A stretch of DNA of 33,536 nt from an uncultured Rubritalea sp. (GCA_937981665.1 CALJOJ010000083.1:1-33536); one strand, 5' to 3'. Shown: positions 7,939-17,206, counted from the first letter of the stretch. The notes: generated by a model not told the origin, from the sequence alone. Translations and numbers: made by a program.

Positions 7939-8859
7939 ATGAGTCTCTATTTAAAACCTACGAATCTCACGCATCTAATGGCAATTCCCCAATCTACTAT
8001 CGCACTGGTCTATGATTATGATCAGACGCTGAGCCCTTGTTTCATGCAGGATGACGTGTTGTTCCCTGAGTTTGGTATAGACCCAGCTTCTTTTTGGGAA
8101 AAGTGTAATGTGCTGGTGAAGGAGAGTAACTGGGATAGTGAGATGGCGTATCTTAAATGTCTGTTAGACTATTTAGCCATGGACCGAGTTTCAAATGATA
8201 GGCTGACAGAACTGGGGGCTAATTTGACTTTTTTTCCAGGTCTTCCGGAGATGTTTGAGGAAATAGAAGGTCTGTGCCTGACTGATCTGCATAGGTCTGC
8301 AGGGGTAAAGGTGGAGCATTATATTGTCTCATCTGGTCTGAAGGCACTTGTTGATGGTAGTAGGTTAGCGAAATATTTCACAAGGATCTATGGCTGTGAA
8401 TTTGGCGAGGATGAGAATGGAGTGATCAGCTTTCCTAAGCGCGCTATTTCACATACTACGAAGACTCAGTTTCTCTACCGGATCAATAAGGGTCTGTTAG
8501 ACTATGGGGATGATGTGAATGATCATATGCCAGAGGGGGTGCGTCCGGTGCCATTTGAAAATATGGTGTACGTGGGTGATGGTCCTACGGATGTGCCTTG
8601 CTTTACGGTGATGCAGAAGAATGGCGGGAATGCGATAGCTGTGTATAATGCTAACGATAAGACGAATAAAAGCTTTGATAAGTGTTTTCAGATGTGTGCG
8701 CATGCGGGTCGTGTGAAGCATATTGCACCAGCTGATTATAGACGGGGGAGTCATCTTAGGTTGATTCTCGAAAAAATGGTTAGGGAAATGGCTGATAATA
8801 TTTTATCAAAGCGCCAGCATGAGGTTGACAGTGGTAAGGTTTCAGCCCCACAATTTTAA
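7939..8859 (+). CDS. HAD-family hydrolase, phosphoserine phosphatase-like
   Basis: 306 aa. HAD motifs are in order: motif I YDYDQT with nucleophile D26 and acid D28; motif II Ser in IVSSG (129-133); a candidate motif III Lys at K175 (TTKTQF); and motif IV VGDGPTD (212-218). The insert between motifs I and II is helical (C1-type cap), as in phosphoserine phosphatase relatives. The substrate cannot be read from the sequence. The true start may be the second Met, codon 14 (7978), which begins AIPQSTIALVYDYD and removes a poorly conserved leader. It ends 18 bases before mpl on the same strand. Confidence 0.85.
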   Translation: MSLYLKPTNLTHLMAIPQSTIALVYDYDQTLSPCFMQDDVLFPEFGIDPASFWEKCNVLVKESNWDSEMAYLKCLLDYLAMDRVSNDRLTELGANLTFFPGLPEMFEEIEGLCLTDLHRSAGVKVEHYIVSSGLKALVDGSRLAKYFTRIYGCEFGEDENGVISFPKRAISHTTKTQFLYRINKGLLDYGDDVNDHMPEGVRPVPFENMVYVGDGPTDVPCFTVMQKNGGNAIAVYNANDKTNKSFDKCFQMCAHAGRVKHIAPADYRRGSHLRLILEKMVREMADNILSKRQHEVDSGKVSAPQF

Positions 8860-8877
8860 AATACAAACGACAAGGAT

Positions 8878-10284
8878 ATGAGTAATAAAAAGAATTTTCA
8901 CTTCGTAGGAGTATGTGGGACAGCTATGGGATCTGTGGCTGCTGCCATGAAAGCAAAAGGGTATAAAGTAACTGGTTCTGACCAGAATGTGTATCCTCCA
9001 ATGTCTACATTTCTGGAGTCTCAGGGAGTGGAGATCTTCTCTGGCTATAAGGCTGAGCATATTCCTGCTGATGCAGATGTAGTCATCATTGGCAATGCGA
9101 TATCCCGAGGTAATCCAGAAGCAGAAGAGGCGCTTAACCGTAAGCTGCTCTATTCATCTCTTCCCGAGGTGCTGAAGGATCACTTCCTGCGCGGTAAGAG
9201 AAATATGGTTGTGTCTGGTACGCATGGAAAGACAACGACTACTTCTATGCTAACGTGGATCCTCGAGTCTGCGGATAAGAATCCTAGCCATATGATCGGT
9301 GGGATACCTAGTAATATGGGCAAGGGCGCACGTTTTACAGATAGTGATTTCACTGTGTTAGAGGGTGATGAGTATGATACAGCATTTTTTGATAAACGTT
9401 CTAAGTTCCTCCATTATCTTCCTGAGGTGGTGATCATGAATAACATTGAGTTCGATCACGCTGATATTTATGACAATATTGATGAGATCAAGCTGACCTT
9501 CGAGAGATTACTAAAAGTAGTGCCTGAGAATGGTGTGGCATTTATTAATGGTGATGACGAAAACTGTCTCTCAGTTTCTGAAGGTTCTTATGCTCCTGTG
9601 AAGAAGGTGGGGATGGATGAAGGGAATGATATCCGTATCGAAGACGTGACTTACGATGGTGATGATAGTAGTTTTTCACTCATTGGAGAGCGCTATACAG
9701 TGCCTATGTCTGGAGAATTTAATGTGAGAAATGCAGCGATGGCAGTGAATGCAGCGCTTTTCTCAGGACTCACTCCGGACGAGATCCGTGAGGGCTTATC
9801 TACGTTTTCAGGTATCGCGAGAAGGCAGGAGCTGAAGGGTGAGGCAAATGGTGTGAAGGTGATTGATGACTTTGCTCATCACCCTACTGCGATTGATCTA
9901 GCTGTGGATGCGATGAGACAACGTTTCCCAGGAAATAATCTATGGGTACTCTTCGAACCTAGATCTAACAGCACACGCCGTAAGGTGTTCCAGCAACCAT
10001 TAGCAGATGCACTATGCAGAGCGGACCGGTCAATCATAGCTGGTGTGCCAGGTGCTGAGAGTATTCCACTGGAAGAGCGCTTAGACCCGACTCAGCTAGC
10101 TGAGGATATCAAGGCAAAGGGTACTGATGCTTGGTTCATCAATGAGGTGGACGACATCGTGAAGCACGTTGTAGCAGGTGCTGAGCCTGGTGACGTGGTG
10201 GCGGTGCTGAGTAATGGTGGTTTCGGTGGGATTCATCAGAAGCTGTTAGATGGACTCGAAGCTAAGAGCGTAGGAGCAAAGTAG
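8878..10284 (+). CDS. mpl: UDP-N-acetylmuramate:L-Ala-gamma-D-Glu-meso-DAP ligase
   Basis: 468 aa Mur-ligase family enzyme of peptidoglycan recycling. It joins recovered tripeptide L-Ala-gamma-D-Glu-meso-DAP to UDP-MurNAc with ATP. Visible are the N-terminal Rossmann motif GVCGTAMG (11-18), the ATP loop GTHGKTTT (114-121), LEGDEYDTAFFDKRSKF (161-177, characteristic of Mpl rather than MurC), NIEFDHADIY (189-198) and DDFAHHPTAI (330-339). It implies a DAP-containing cell wall that is actively recycled. One of few genes here with a Shine-Dalgarno-like AAGGA, very close to the ATG. Followed after 18 bases by a class III aminotransferase. Confidence 0.95.
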   Translation: MSNKKNFHFVGVCGTAMGSVAAAMKAKGYKVTGSDQNVYPPMSTFLESQGVEIFSGYKAEHIPADADVVIIGNAISRGNPEAEEALNRKLLYSSLPEVLKDHFLRGKRNMVVSGTHGKTTTTSMLTWILESADKNPSHMIGGIPSNMGKGARFTDSDFTVLEGDEYDTAFFDKRSKFLHYLPEVVIMNNIEFDHADIYDNIDEIKLTFERLLKVVPENGVAFINGDDENCLSVSEGSYAPVKKVGMDEGNDIRIEDVTYDGDDSSFSLIGERYTVPMSGEFNVRNAAMAVNAALFSGLTPDEIREGLSTFSGIARRQELKGEANGVKVIDDFAHHPTAIDLAVDAMRQRFPGNNLWVLFEPRSNSTRRKVFQQPLADALCRADRSIIAGVPGAESIPLEERLDPTQLAEDIKAKGTDAWFINEVDDIVKHVVAGAEPGDVVAVLSNGGFGGIHQKLLDGLEAKSVGAK

Positions 10285-10302
10285 TATTTATCTTTTAAAG
10301 AA

Positions 10303-11631
10303 ATGTTACCTGACTTAGTGACGGAGATACCTGGGCCAGGCTCGCTTGAGCTGGCTGAAAAACTCCGCAGATACGAAAGTCAGAACGTGACTTACACCGC
10401 AGATGACTGGCCGGTCTTTTGGGACAGAGCCAGTGGTACAAATGTCTGGGATGCAGATGGTAACCGCTATTTGGATGTGACTAGCGCCTTTGGGGTGGCT
10501 GGTCTAGGCCATACGCCTGAGTCTCTAACAGAGGTGATCCACTCTCAGTCTGAGAAGCTGATTCACGGCATGGGGGATGTACATCCCACAGAACTAAAGG
10601 TGGATGTCTGTCAGCTACTGTCCGAGATGACTTTCGAGCGCTGGGGGCTAGGTGTGGGTAAGTCCGTGCTGTCGAACTCTGGTTCAGATGCTGTGGAGAG
10701 CGCCCTCAAGACAGCCTTTATCGCTACTGGGAAGCCTGGTGTTATCTGCTTCACGAATGGCTATCATGGTCTTGGCTATGGCGCGCTGTTAGGTGGTGGG
10801 TTTAAGAAATTTAGACAACCTTTTGAGCCGCAGTTAGCAGAGGTTCGTGTTTCGTTGAGCTTTCCTAAGACGGAGGAAGAGGTCATTGAGCTGAAGGCAG
10901 ATTTAGCAGCATTAGATAGTTCTAGTATTGGTGCTCTATTGGTAGAGCCGATTCAGGGGCGTGGAGGGAAAGTCATTCCGCCGCATGGCTTTCTGGCAGT
11001 TCTACAAGACTGGTGTAGTGCTCACGATGTTATTCTGATATTTGATGAAATTTACAGCGGGTTTAATCGCACGGGGAAGTTGTTTGCCTGTGAGTGGGAG
11101 GGAGTCTATCCGGATCTGATCTGTCTAGGTAAGGCACTCAGTGGAGGGTATCCTATTTCCGCCTGTGTTGGTAAGGCTGAAGTGATGGACAAGTGGCCAG
11201 TGTCTAGTGGAGAAGCTCTTCACACGAGTACGTTTTTAGGGAATCCGCTAGGCTGTGCTATGGCAGTAAAGGCGCTGAATATCCATAAGGACGAGTCTGT
11301 GGCAGCTGATGTGCTGAGGCAAGGTGATGAACTAAAGGCGATGCTCTCAGATCTGGAGTCACCATTGATCCACGAGGTGCGTGGGCGCGGGCTGATGATA
11401 GGCATAGAGTTGAGACATTTAGACGGCTCACCAGCAGGGGATGTGGTAGGCGAGATTTTAAGTAAAATGTTATCTCAGGGGGTGATCATGTTAGCAGATG
11501 GACCGGCTGGAAACATTCTATCCTTCACGCCGCCATTCTATATGAAGCTTGGGGAACTGGTTTTTGTAGTAGAGACACTGAGAAGATTACTTGATGAGTT
11601 GAAACTATCGCTTACTGAGAGATCGCTTTAA
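10303..11631 (+). CDS. Class III PLP-dependent aminotransferase
   Basis: 442 aa fold-type I PLP enzyme of the acetylornithine/4-aminobutyrate aminotransferase class. PLP-phosphate binding SNSGSDA (124-130), IFDEIYSGF with PLP-pyridine Asp D248, and Schiff-base lysine K277 in LGKALSGGYP are visible, with HTSTFLGNPLGCAMA further on. The N-terminal GLGHTPESL and SEKLIHGMGD phrases fit this class. The substrate is not readable; it is not hemL, which is separately present at 15505. It lies 18 bases after mpl, so the two are probably one transcript, though no pathway link is evident. Confidence 0.88.
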   Translation: MLPDLVTEIPGPGSLELAEKLRRYESQNVTYTADDWPVFWDRASGTNVWDADGNRYLDVTSAFGVAGLGHTPESLTEVIHSQSEKLIHGMGDVHPTELKVDVCQLLSEMTFERWGLGVGKSVLSNSGSDAVESALKTAFIATGKPGVICFTNGYHGLGYGALLGGGFKKFRQPFEPQLAEVRVSLSFPKTEEEVIELKADLAALDSSSIGALLVEPIQGRGGKVIPPHGFLAVLQDWCSAHDVILIFDEIYSGFNRTGKLFACEWEGVYPDLICLGKALSGGYPISACVGKAEVMDKWPVSSGEALHTSTFLGNPLGCAMAVKALNIHKDESVAADVLRQGDELKAMLSDLESPLIHEVRGRGLMIGIELRHLDGSPAGDVVGEILSKMLSQGVIMLADGPAGNILSFTPPFYMKLGELVFVVETLRRLLDELKLSLTERSL

Positions 11632-11645
11632 TAAAAAAGTAATAG

Positions 11646-11674
11646 CTGACAAGTTTATGTAAGTTATCTTAAAA
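11646..11674 (+). promoter_or_regulatory. Possible sigma70-type promoter for the sulfatase
   Basis: CTGACA, 17-base spacer, TTAAAA, about 65 bases before the sulfatase ATG. The -10 match is poor. Confidence 0.25.
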
Positions 11675-11738
11675 TTTCTATGTATATCTATTTATAGGGC
11701 TGTAAAAGACCAAGGTATTTTAAGAAATACACAAGAAT

Positions 11739-13337
11739 ATGAAAAAATTATTATTATCTGCTATATCATTATGCTTTGAACTTGCTGTTCAGGCTGAGGA
11801 AAAACCTAACATTATTTACATTTTAGCCGATGACCTAGGCTATGGTGATGTGCAGAGCTTAAATCCTAAGCGTGGTAAGATACCTACACCACATATGGAT
11901 AAGGTAGCAGCGGATGGAATGTCATTTACTGATGCACACACGACATCATCGGTATGTACACCCACGCGTTATAGTATTTTAACTGGCCGATACAGCTGGC
12001 GAACTAAGCTGCAAAGACATGTTCTTGATGGCTATGGTAAGCCACTCATCACTGCTGACAGAATGACGGTTCCTAGCCTTCTCAGAGAAAATGGCTACAC
12101 GACTGCTATGATAGGCAAGTGGCACCTTGGGCTTGGTATTGGCACCATTGATGGTCAGAAAGCGAAAGCAAAATATGGTCTTAAACAGAAGCGTAATAAA
12201 GGAGCATTTAAGCCAGAAGAACTCTCTAACATTGATTGGAAAAAACCGATTGGCGGCGGACCGGTAGACTTGGGATTTGATTCATGGTATGGAATACCCG
12301 CATCACTAGATTTCCCTCCGTATGTCTGGATTCGTGATAGAAACTGGGTCGGTGAAGGGACTCACTCGAAGGCATTCCACAGAGATGGACCAGCTAGTGA
12401 AGACTTTGAAGCGATCGATGTGTTAGGGAAGCTTGCTGATGAGTCCGTTAAGTTCATTAAAGAATACAAAAGCGACAAGCCGTTTTTTGTCTATATGCCT
12501 TTACCATCACCTCATACACCGATTGTTCCGACTAGTGAATGGCAGGGTAAGAGTGGTCTCGGTGACTATGGTGACTTTGTGATGCAGACTGATGACTTCG
12601 TGGGGCAGATCGTAAAGGCTCTCGATGAGAGTGGATTATCAGAAAAGACCTTACTCATTGTCACTAGTGATAATGGCTGTTCTAAACAAGCAGATTTCAA
12701 GAACCTTGAAAGTATGGGGCATTACGCAAGTGCTCAGTTCCGAGGATCAAAGTCAGATATCTGGGAAGGTGGGCATCGCGTGCCATTCCTCGTGAAATGG
12801 CCAAAGGTCATCAAGCCAGGTAGTGTGTCAGATCTACTCACATGTCAGAGTGACCTTCTAGCGACCTGTGCAGCTATTGTAGAAAAAGAACTCCCAGAAA
12901 ATGCGGGTGAAGATAGCGAAAATATCTTACCTGCATTTAAAGAACAGAAAACGACGTTCTCAAGAAAAGGTATCATTCATCACAGTGTGAGTGGTCATTT
13001 CGCCTATCGTGAAGGGGATAATAAGCTGATACTAGGCTATGGATCTGGTGGATGGAGTTTTCCGGATGAAGCTAAGGCTATTAAATTAGGAGCACCTAAA
13101 GCTCAGCTTTATAATCTCAGAGAAGATGAAGGTGAGAAGAATAATCTCTATACAGAGCAACCAGAGATAGCTCAAGCGCTTCTGAAGCAGCTGGAGCTAT
13201 ATGTAAGCAGTGGTGCTTCTGTAGCAGGTAAAAACTCGAAAAATGACGCTCAGATATTTATCTGGAAGAGTCGTGCTAAGGATAAGCCTAAAAAAGAGGC
13301 TCCGAAACCAGTGCAGAAAGAAGAAGTCACTAAGTAG
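11739..13337 (+). CDS. Secreted sulfatase (arylsulfatase, formylglycine type)
   Basis: 532 aa. A Sec signal peptide (about 1-19, cut near VQA|EEKP) exports it. The mature protein begins with the sulfatase metal-binding phrase IIYILADDLGYGDV (D31, D32) and carries the signature CTPTRYSILTGR with C73, the cysteine converted to formylglycine. MIGKWHLG and VTSDNGC give further active-site and metal residues. It should hydrolyse sulfate esters, probably of marine polysaccharides or glycosaminoglycans; the specific substrate is unknown. The C-terminus is a Lys/Pro/Glu-rich tail. No maturing enzyme (FGE or anSME) lies in the window. Transcription ends at the strong hairpin just downstream. Confidence 0.92.
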   Translation: MKKLLLSAISLCFELAVQAEEKPNIIYILADDLGYGDVQSLNPKRGKIPTPHMDKVAADGMSFTDAHTTSSVCTPTRYSILTGRYSWRTKLQRHVLDGYGKPLITADRMTVPSLLRENGYTTAMIGKWHLGLGIGTIDGQKAKAKYGLKQKRNKGAFKPEELSNIDWKKPIGGGPVDLGFDSWYGIPASLDFPPYVWIRDRNWVGEGTHSKAFHRDGPASEDFEAIDVLGKLADESVKFIKEYKSDKPFFVYMPLPSPHTPIVPTSEWQGKSGLGDYGDFVMQTDDFVGQIVKALDESGLSEKTLLIVTSDNGCSKQADFKNLESMGHYASAQFRGSKSDIWEGGHRVPFLVKWPKVIKPGSVSDLLTCQSDLLATCAAIVEKELPENAGEDSENILPAFKEQKTTFSRKGIIHHSVSGHFAYREGDNKLILGYGSGGWSFPDEAKAIKLGAPKAQLYNLREDEGEKNNLYTEQPEIAQALLKQLELYVSSGASVAGKNSKNDAQIFIWKSRAKDKPKKEAPKPVQKEEVTK

Positions 13338-13369
13338 AGGGTTTAATCGAAATTTAACCAAAGTTCTAG

Positions 13370-13418
13370 AAAGCTAGAGAGCTAACCTTTCATTGAGGGT
13401 GGTTACTCTAGCTTTTTT
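13370..13418 (+). terminator. Strong intrinsic terminator after the sulfatase
   Basis: Perfect 10-bp stem AAAGCTAGAG (13370-13379) / CTCTAGCTTT (13406-13415), extended inside by TAACC/GGTTA past a three-base bulge, and ending in a run of six T. Reads as a rho-independent terminator on the plus strand. Confidence 0.85.
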
Positions 13419-13507
13419 GCGTCGCTACTCTAGTATTAGCCTCATGTTCTCTTGAAAATTGGTTAGTGAGAAATTATATTGATCGAGTTCAAGGCTCTTA
13501 ATAGATT

Positions 13508-13540
13508 TGTGAAAGGCAGTGTATTCAAACGAGTTTCACA
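13508..13540. other. Inverted repeat upstream of tRNA-Arg
   Basis: TGTGAAA (13508-13514) and TTTCACA (13534-13540) form a perfect 7-bp inverted repeat with a 19-base spacer in the otherwise empty 13419-13568 stretch. It could be a protein site or a weak RNA stem; no function is assigned. Confidence 0.3.
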
Positions 13541-13568
13541 GTGAGATGTAAAAAAGATTAAAATCACC

Positions 13569-13597
13569 TTGCATCTTTGCTGTCCTAGCCTTAACAC
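13569..13597 (+). promoter_or_regulatory. Possible promoter of tRNA-Arg
   Basis: TTGCAT, 17-base spacer, TAACAC, ending 22 bases before the tRNA. Position suits a tRNA promoter; the -10 is a weak match. Confidence 0.35.
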
Positions 13598-13619
13598 ATG
13601 CGCACTGAAGAGATAAAAC

Positions 13620-13693
<74 letters not shown>

Positions 13694-13702
13694 CTCTTTT
13701 TT

Positions 13703-13726
13703 ACCCTTGTGAAAGCAAGGGTTTTT
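13703..13726 (+). terminator. Terminator after tRNA-Arg
   Basis: Stem ACCCTTG (13703-13709) / CAAGGGT (13716-13722) with a six-base loop and trailing TTTT, starting 10 bases after the tRNA. Confidence 0.85.
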
Positions 13727-13829
13727 CTGTTTTTAGGGAGTTGAGGTTTGGCTTGTTCTAGTGTGGTCGTAGCCCTTTTGTAGACTTCCACATTTTACTT
13801 AAGGGGAAGCTTAATAGAGGGAAGTTTGA

Positions 13830-15278
13830 TTATTCAGTAGTTGTTTTGTTAGAGCTGGCGGAAGCGGTAGGGTCGGTAGGATCAGTTGTTGGCGTTGTTT
13901 CTTCTTCTTGAGGGATCTCTACATCTGGAACTACGGTGGTGAGGGCTTCGTTAAGGTTTTTTACTAGTAGCTCACCAGAGGCAGTACTGAAGCGCTTTGC
14001 TTCTTTGCCGTTGGGCTTGAAAATGATGAGTGTTGGGTACGAGGTAACATGGTACTTTGCTGCTATCTCAGGCTGTTCTTCATGATTAATTTTTGCCCAG
14101 ACATAGTTCTTGCTGGCATCGACTACGCGTTGCTGTGGAAGGACAAAGATGTTGATTGCGCTGCATGGTTCGCACCATGTGCTCTCAAACTTGATGATAA
14201 GGTGTTTATTTTCTTTGTTCGCTTTTTTGACTGCTTCATCAAGGTCTGTGAAGATTTCGAATCTGTCTTTTCTGTCAGCTCTATCAGCGAGTTTTTCAGC
14301 ACTCCACTCGTCTCTGATCTCAGTGTCTTTCTGATAGCTCATCGTTGGTGTGAATTGGCTAATGACCGCACGGTTTCCGATAGGGTTCTTGATGTCTATT
14401 TTCCATGCTTGGCCGTTGATCCAGTTATAATCTAGGATATTTCGAGAGCTGTTGTCTGGGAGTTCGTTTGCTTTGTCCTTCAGGGTCCAGCGGTCGAGGG
14501 TTCCTATTATTCCATCATTGTTAACGTCTTGAAGGAGTATCTGGTAAGTTTTGTCTAAGACTTGGATTTCTGAATGGTAAAAGTAATATCCAAACCAGGA
14601 GAGTTCTTTAGGCACTGGGTTCTCTTCTGTCCATTTGACACGAAGGACGGTAGGGTAGTCTCCTGTATCTGGGATGTCATCAGCTGAAATGTGGTTACTT
14701 AGTAGGTTCACTGTGAACTCCGCCATCTGCTGGCCATCACGGCTTAGGGTTTCAGTTTCAAATTCTTCAAGTTCTTCAGCATTGATAATGATGGGAGTTT
14801 CATCGCTGAATGAGTCATCCAGATTACGATCAATAATGAGAGTATCGTATTTCCCACCTTCAGTAGAACGGAGAAACATGACTTTCTGAGGCTTGGTTCT
14901 TCTCAGTGGAATGGTCGTGATGAGCTGATCGAAGCCTGCTTGTTCAGCCCTGCGTTTCTCGCTAGCCTTAAAGAGTGGAGCCAGGGCCTCATCAGGACTT
15001 TCATCAGGAGACATGATAGAGTTATTATTCCCCTTGGTGAGGGTGAACTCGTAGGAGTCCTTCATGACTGGAGGTGCAGGTTCTGTCGCTAGTGGGCTTT
15101 CCTCAGTCTGTTCAGGGGTGACTGGGGGTATTGTTGGGGCTGACTCTTGAGTGTGGGTAGGTAATGTTTGTGGTTCAGGTGTTTCTTGAGCGAAGGCAAG
15201 TGTGGTAGTGAATGGCAGGGTGCCAATGGCTGTAAGTGGTGAAATGCCTTTGCGGAAGCTTTTAGTACCTAATATCAT
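13830..15278 (-). CDS. Exported protein with C-terminal thioredoxin fold
   Basis: 482 aa. A Sec-type signal with a long n-region ends near LAFA|QETP (about 30). A Pro/Glu/Thr-rich linker (31-72) follows, then a beta-rich middle domain (about 75-315) with a calcium-site-like DVNNDGIIGTLDRW (251-264) and another acidic turn DRNLDDSF (150-157). A thioredoxin domain (about 340-450) carries TWCEPC, redox cysteines C369 and C372, and the cis-Pro loop TSYPTLI (412-418). A Thr/Pro-rich tail ends the protein. The domain order suggests a periplasmic or surface disulfide/thiol protein; the middle domain is not one I recognise. It stands alone on the minus strand between the tRNA and hemL. Confidence 0.85.
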   Translation of the reverse strand: MILGTKSFRKGISPLTAIGTLPFTTTLAFAQETPEPQTLPTHTQESAPTIPPVTPEQTEESPLATEPAPPVMKDSYEFTLTKGNNNSIMSPDESPDEALAPLFKASEKRRAEQAGFDQLITTIPLRRTKPQKVMFLRSTEGGKYDTLIIDRNLDDSFSDETPIIINAEELEEFETETLSRDGQQMAEFTVNLLSNHISADDIPDTGDYPTVLRVKWTEENPVPKELSWFGYYFYHSEIQVLDKTYQILLQDVNNDGIIGTLDRWTLKDKANELPDNSSRNILDYNWINGQAWKIDIKNPIGNRAVISQFTPTMSYQKDTEIRDEWSAEKLADRADRKDRFEIFTDLDEAVKKANKENKHLIIKFESTWCEPCSAINIFVLPQQRVVDASKNYVWAKINHEEQPEIAAKYHVTSYPTLIIFKPNGKEAKRFSTASGELLVKNLNEALTTVVPDVEIPQEEETTPTTDPTDPTASASSNKTTTE

Positions 15279-15449
15279 GAGCGAAAGATATTGGTGAAAG
15301 TTTGATAGATAAAGTATTATTTAAGCTCTATGGATTTACTATTCAGTTACTACTCTATATTTGACTTATTACTATACTGTGATTAGGAGTGCTTTAACAA
15401 TTTACCATTGCCTTGAGGATAATATCTTATGTCTTTATTGGCTGTTAGG

Positions 15450-15478
15450 TTGAAGCAGTTTTCACTCTCATTTAATCT
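15450..15478 (+). promoter_or_regulatory. Possible hemL promoter
   Basis: TTGAAG, 17-base spacer, TAATCT, placing a transcription start about 20 bases before the hemL ATG. Position is good, hexamer match moderate. Confidence 0.4.
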
Positions 15479-15504
15479 GTAAATACATACATCACTAATA
15501 ATTT

Positions 15505-16788
15505 ATGATTGGTCCAATTTCAAAGAAACTATTTAAGAAAGCTAAAGAAATAATCCCAGGCGGGGTGAATTCACCAGTGAGAGCTTTTAAAAACGTGGAC
15601 GGTGATCCGTTTTTCGTGCGTAGAGCACACGGTTGTCGCATCACGGATGTGGATGGTAAGACGTATATTGACTACATAGGTACTTGGGGACCAGCGATCC
15701 TTGGGCACGCACCAATCGTGCTGACTCAGACGATCCATGAAGTGGCTAAGGATGGAGTTTCGTTCGGTACTCCTAATCCATGGGAAATAGAGATGGCTCA
15801 GACTATCGTGGACTGGGTGCCAAGTGTGGAGAAGGTCCGCATGACTAACTCAGGCACTGAGGCGACAATGTCAGCTATCCGGCTAGCTCGTGGCTATACG
15901 GGGCGCGATAAGTTGTTGAAATTTGAAGGTTGTTATCACGGTCATGTGGATCACTTATTAGTATCTGCAGGTTCTGGTGCGCTGACTCATGGTGAGCCAG
16001 ATAGTGCAGGTGTTCCGAAGGACTTTGCTAAGCACACGATCACTGTCCCATTCAATAAGCCAGAGGTTGTGGAAGAGGTATTTAAGGCCGTGGGTGATGA
16101 CATAGCGGCAATTATTTTAGAGCCAATACCTGCGAATGCGGGACTGATCATGCCTAAGCCGGGCTTCTTAGAATTTCTACGTGAGATCACTCAGCGTTAC
16201 GGGGTGGTGCTGATCTTTGATGAGGTAATGACAGGTTTCCGCGTGGCTCGTGGTGGTGTACAGGAACTCATGGGAGTGACTCCGGACCTTACTTGTATGG
16301 GGAAAATCATCGGCGGTGGACTTCCGGTGGGAGCCTTTGGAGGTAAGGCAGAAATCATGGACTGTCTCGCACCTAATGGACCTGTTTATCAGGCTGGCAC
16401 GCTGAGTGGGAATCCACTTGCTATGGCTACTGGTCTGCGCCAGCTCAAGGAGCTAGAGAAGGCGAATGGCTGGGAGCATCTTGAGGTGCTGGGAGCTAGG
16501 CTGGAATATGGTATCCGTGCCTTATTAAAAGAAAATGGTTTAAATTATCAGCTGAATCGTGTAGGTTCTATGTTCTGTCTCTTCTTTACGGATAAGGAAA
16601 TAGTGAACATGGATGATGTGCAGGGTGCTGATATGGAAGCATTTAAGAGGTTTTTCTGGGCATTGTTAGACGAAGGCGTTTACTTCGCGCCAAGCCCGTA
16701 CGAGACAGGATTCATTAGCATGGCACACAGTTTCGGGGATATCGATGACACTCTGGATGCAGTAGCTAAGGCAATGAAGAAAATATAG
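15505..16788 (+). CDS. hemL: Glutamate-1-semialdehyde 2,1-aminomutase
   Basis: 427 aa PLP enzyme that converts glutamate-1-semialdehyde to 5-aminolevulinate, the C5 route to heme. Visible are the family opening KAKEIIPGGVNSPVRAF (12-28), MTNSGTEATMSAIRLARG (113-130), FEGCYHGHVDHLLVSAGSG (140-158), LIFDEVMTGFRV (PLP Asp D239) and the Schiff-base K267 in CMGKIIGGGLPVGAFGG. The AGSG and GTPNPWE phrases separate it from acetylornithine-type aminotransferases. ATG start without a Shine-Dalgarno. A 97-aa gene follows 37 bases later. The heme it helps make connects loosely to ctaB in the same window. Confidence 0.95.
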   Translation: MIGPISKKLFKKAKEIIPGGVNSPVRAFKNVDGDPFFVRRAHGCRITDVDGKTYIDYIGTWGPAILGHAPIVLTQTIHEVAKDGVSFGTPNPWEIEMAQTIVDWVPSVEKVRMTNSGTEATMSAIRLARGYTGRDKLLKFEGCYHGHVDHLLVSAGSGALTHGEPDSAGVPKDFAKHTITVPFNKPEVVEEVFKAVGDDIAAIILEPIPANAGLIMPKPGFLEFLREITQRYGVVLIFDEVMTGFRVARGGVQELMGVTPDLTCMGKIIGGGLPVGAFGGKAEIMDCLAPNGPVYQAGTLSGNPLAMATGLRQLKELEKANGWEHLEVLGARLEYGIRALLKENGLNYQLNRVGSMFCLFFTDKEIVNMDDVQGADMEAFKRFFWALLDEGVYFAPSPYETGFISMAHSFGDIDDTLDAVAKAMKKI

Positions 16789-16825
16789 TCTAATTGAAAT
16801 ATTATAAATTTAACCAAGTATCATC

Positions 16826-17119
16826 ATGAGAGCAAAAGATCTAATCGAAGCAGTAGAGACAAAAGAAAAGCCTATTTTTACCAATGAAACTGAGCGCTGC
16901 TTATACCTAGTAGGTATTGGTAAGTGGGAGGAAGCACATGAGTTTGTAGAAAAACTTCCAGATCCTGGTGGCTCATGGATCCACGGTATGATGCACCGCG
17001 AAGAGGGTGACAAGGCAAATGCCCGCTATTGGTATCTACGCTGTGACAAACGTATCCCTAAAGAAACCGTTAGCATGATGGACGAGTGGAAGGAGATCGT
17101 GACTGAGCTGCTTACTTAG
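16826..17119 (+). CDS. Small conserved protein of unknown function
   Basis: 97 aa, soluble, no signal or membrane segment. The central phrase SWIHGMMHREEGDKANARYWYLRC (about 50-73) has the look of a single TPR-like helical pair and of a small uncharacterised family I associate with Planctomycetes and Verrucomicrobiota. No function is known to me. It lies 37 bases after hemL on the same strand, so probably co-transcribed. Start ATG at 16826 lacks a Shine-Dalgarno, like most genes here. Confidence 0.75.
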   Translation: MRAKDLIEAVETKEKPIFTNETERCLYLVGIGKWEEAHEFVEKLPDPGGSWIHGMMHREEGDKANARYWYLRCDKRIPKETVSMMDEWKEIVTELLT

Positions 17120-17148
17120 ATCGAGCCGTGAGTTCACAGCACATAGCG

Positions 17149-17183
17149 TTAAGGTGGCTAAGCAGCCCTAAGCTGCTCCTTAA
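17149..17183. terminator. Hairpin between convergent genes
   Basis: Nested inverted repeat: outer TTAAGG (17149-17154) / CCTTAA (17178-17183) and inner AGCAGC / GCTGCT around a five-base loop. It lies between the small plus-strand gene and the minus-strand histidine kinase gene. No immediate T run on either side, so termination strength is uncertain. Confidence 0.5.
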
Positions 17184-17206
17184 GGTTAATTGGGGATTTT
17201 TATTTT

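Noticed and set aside
14049-14435. 128-aa plus-strand frame opposite the thioredoxin-fold gene
   Set aside because: Antisense to conserved thioredoxin and middle-domain codons, with no recognisable motif or ribosome site.
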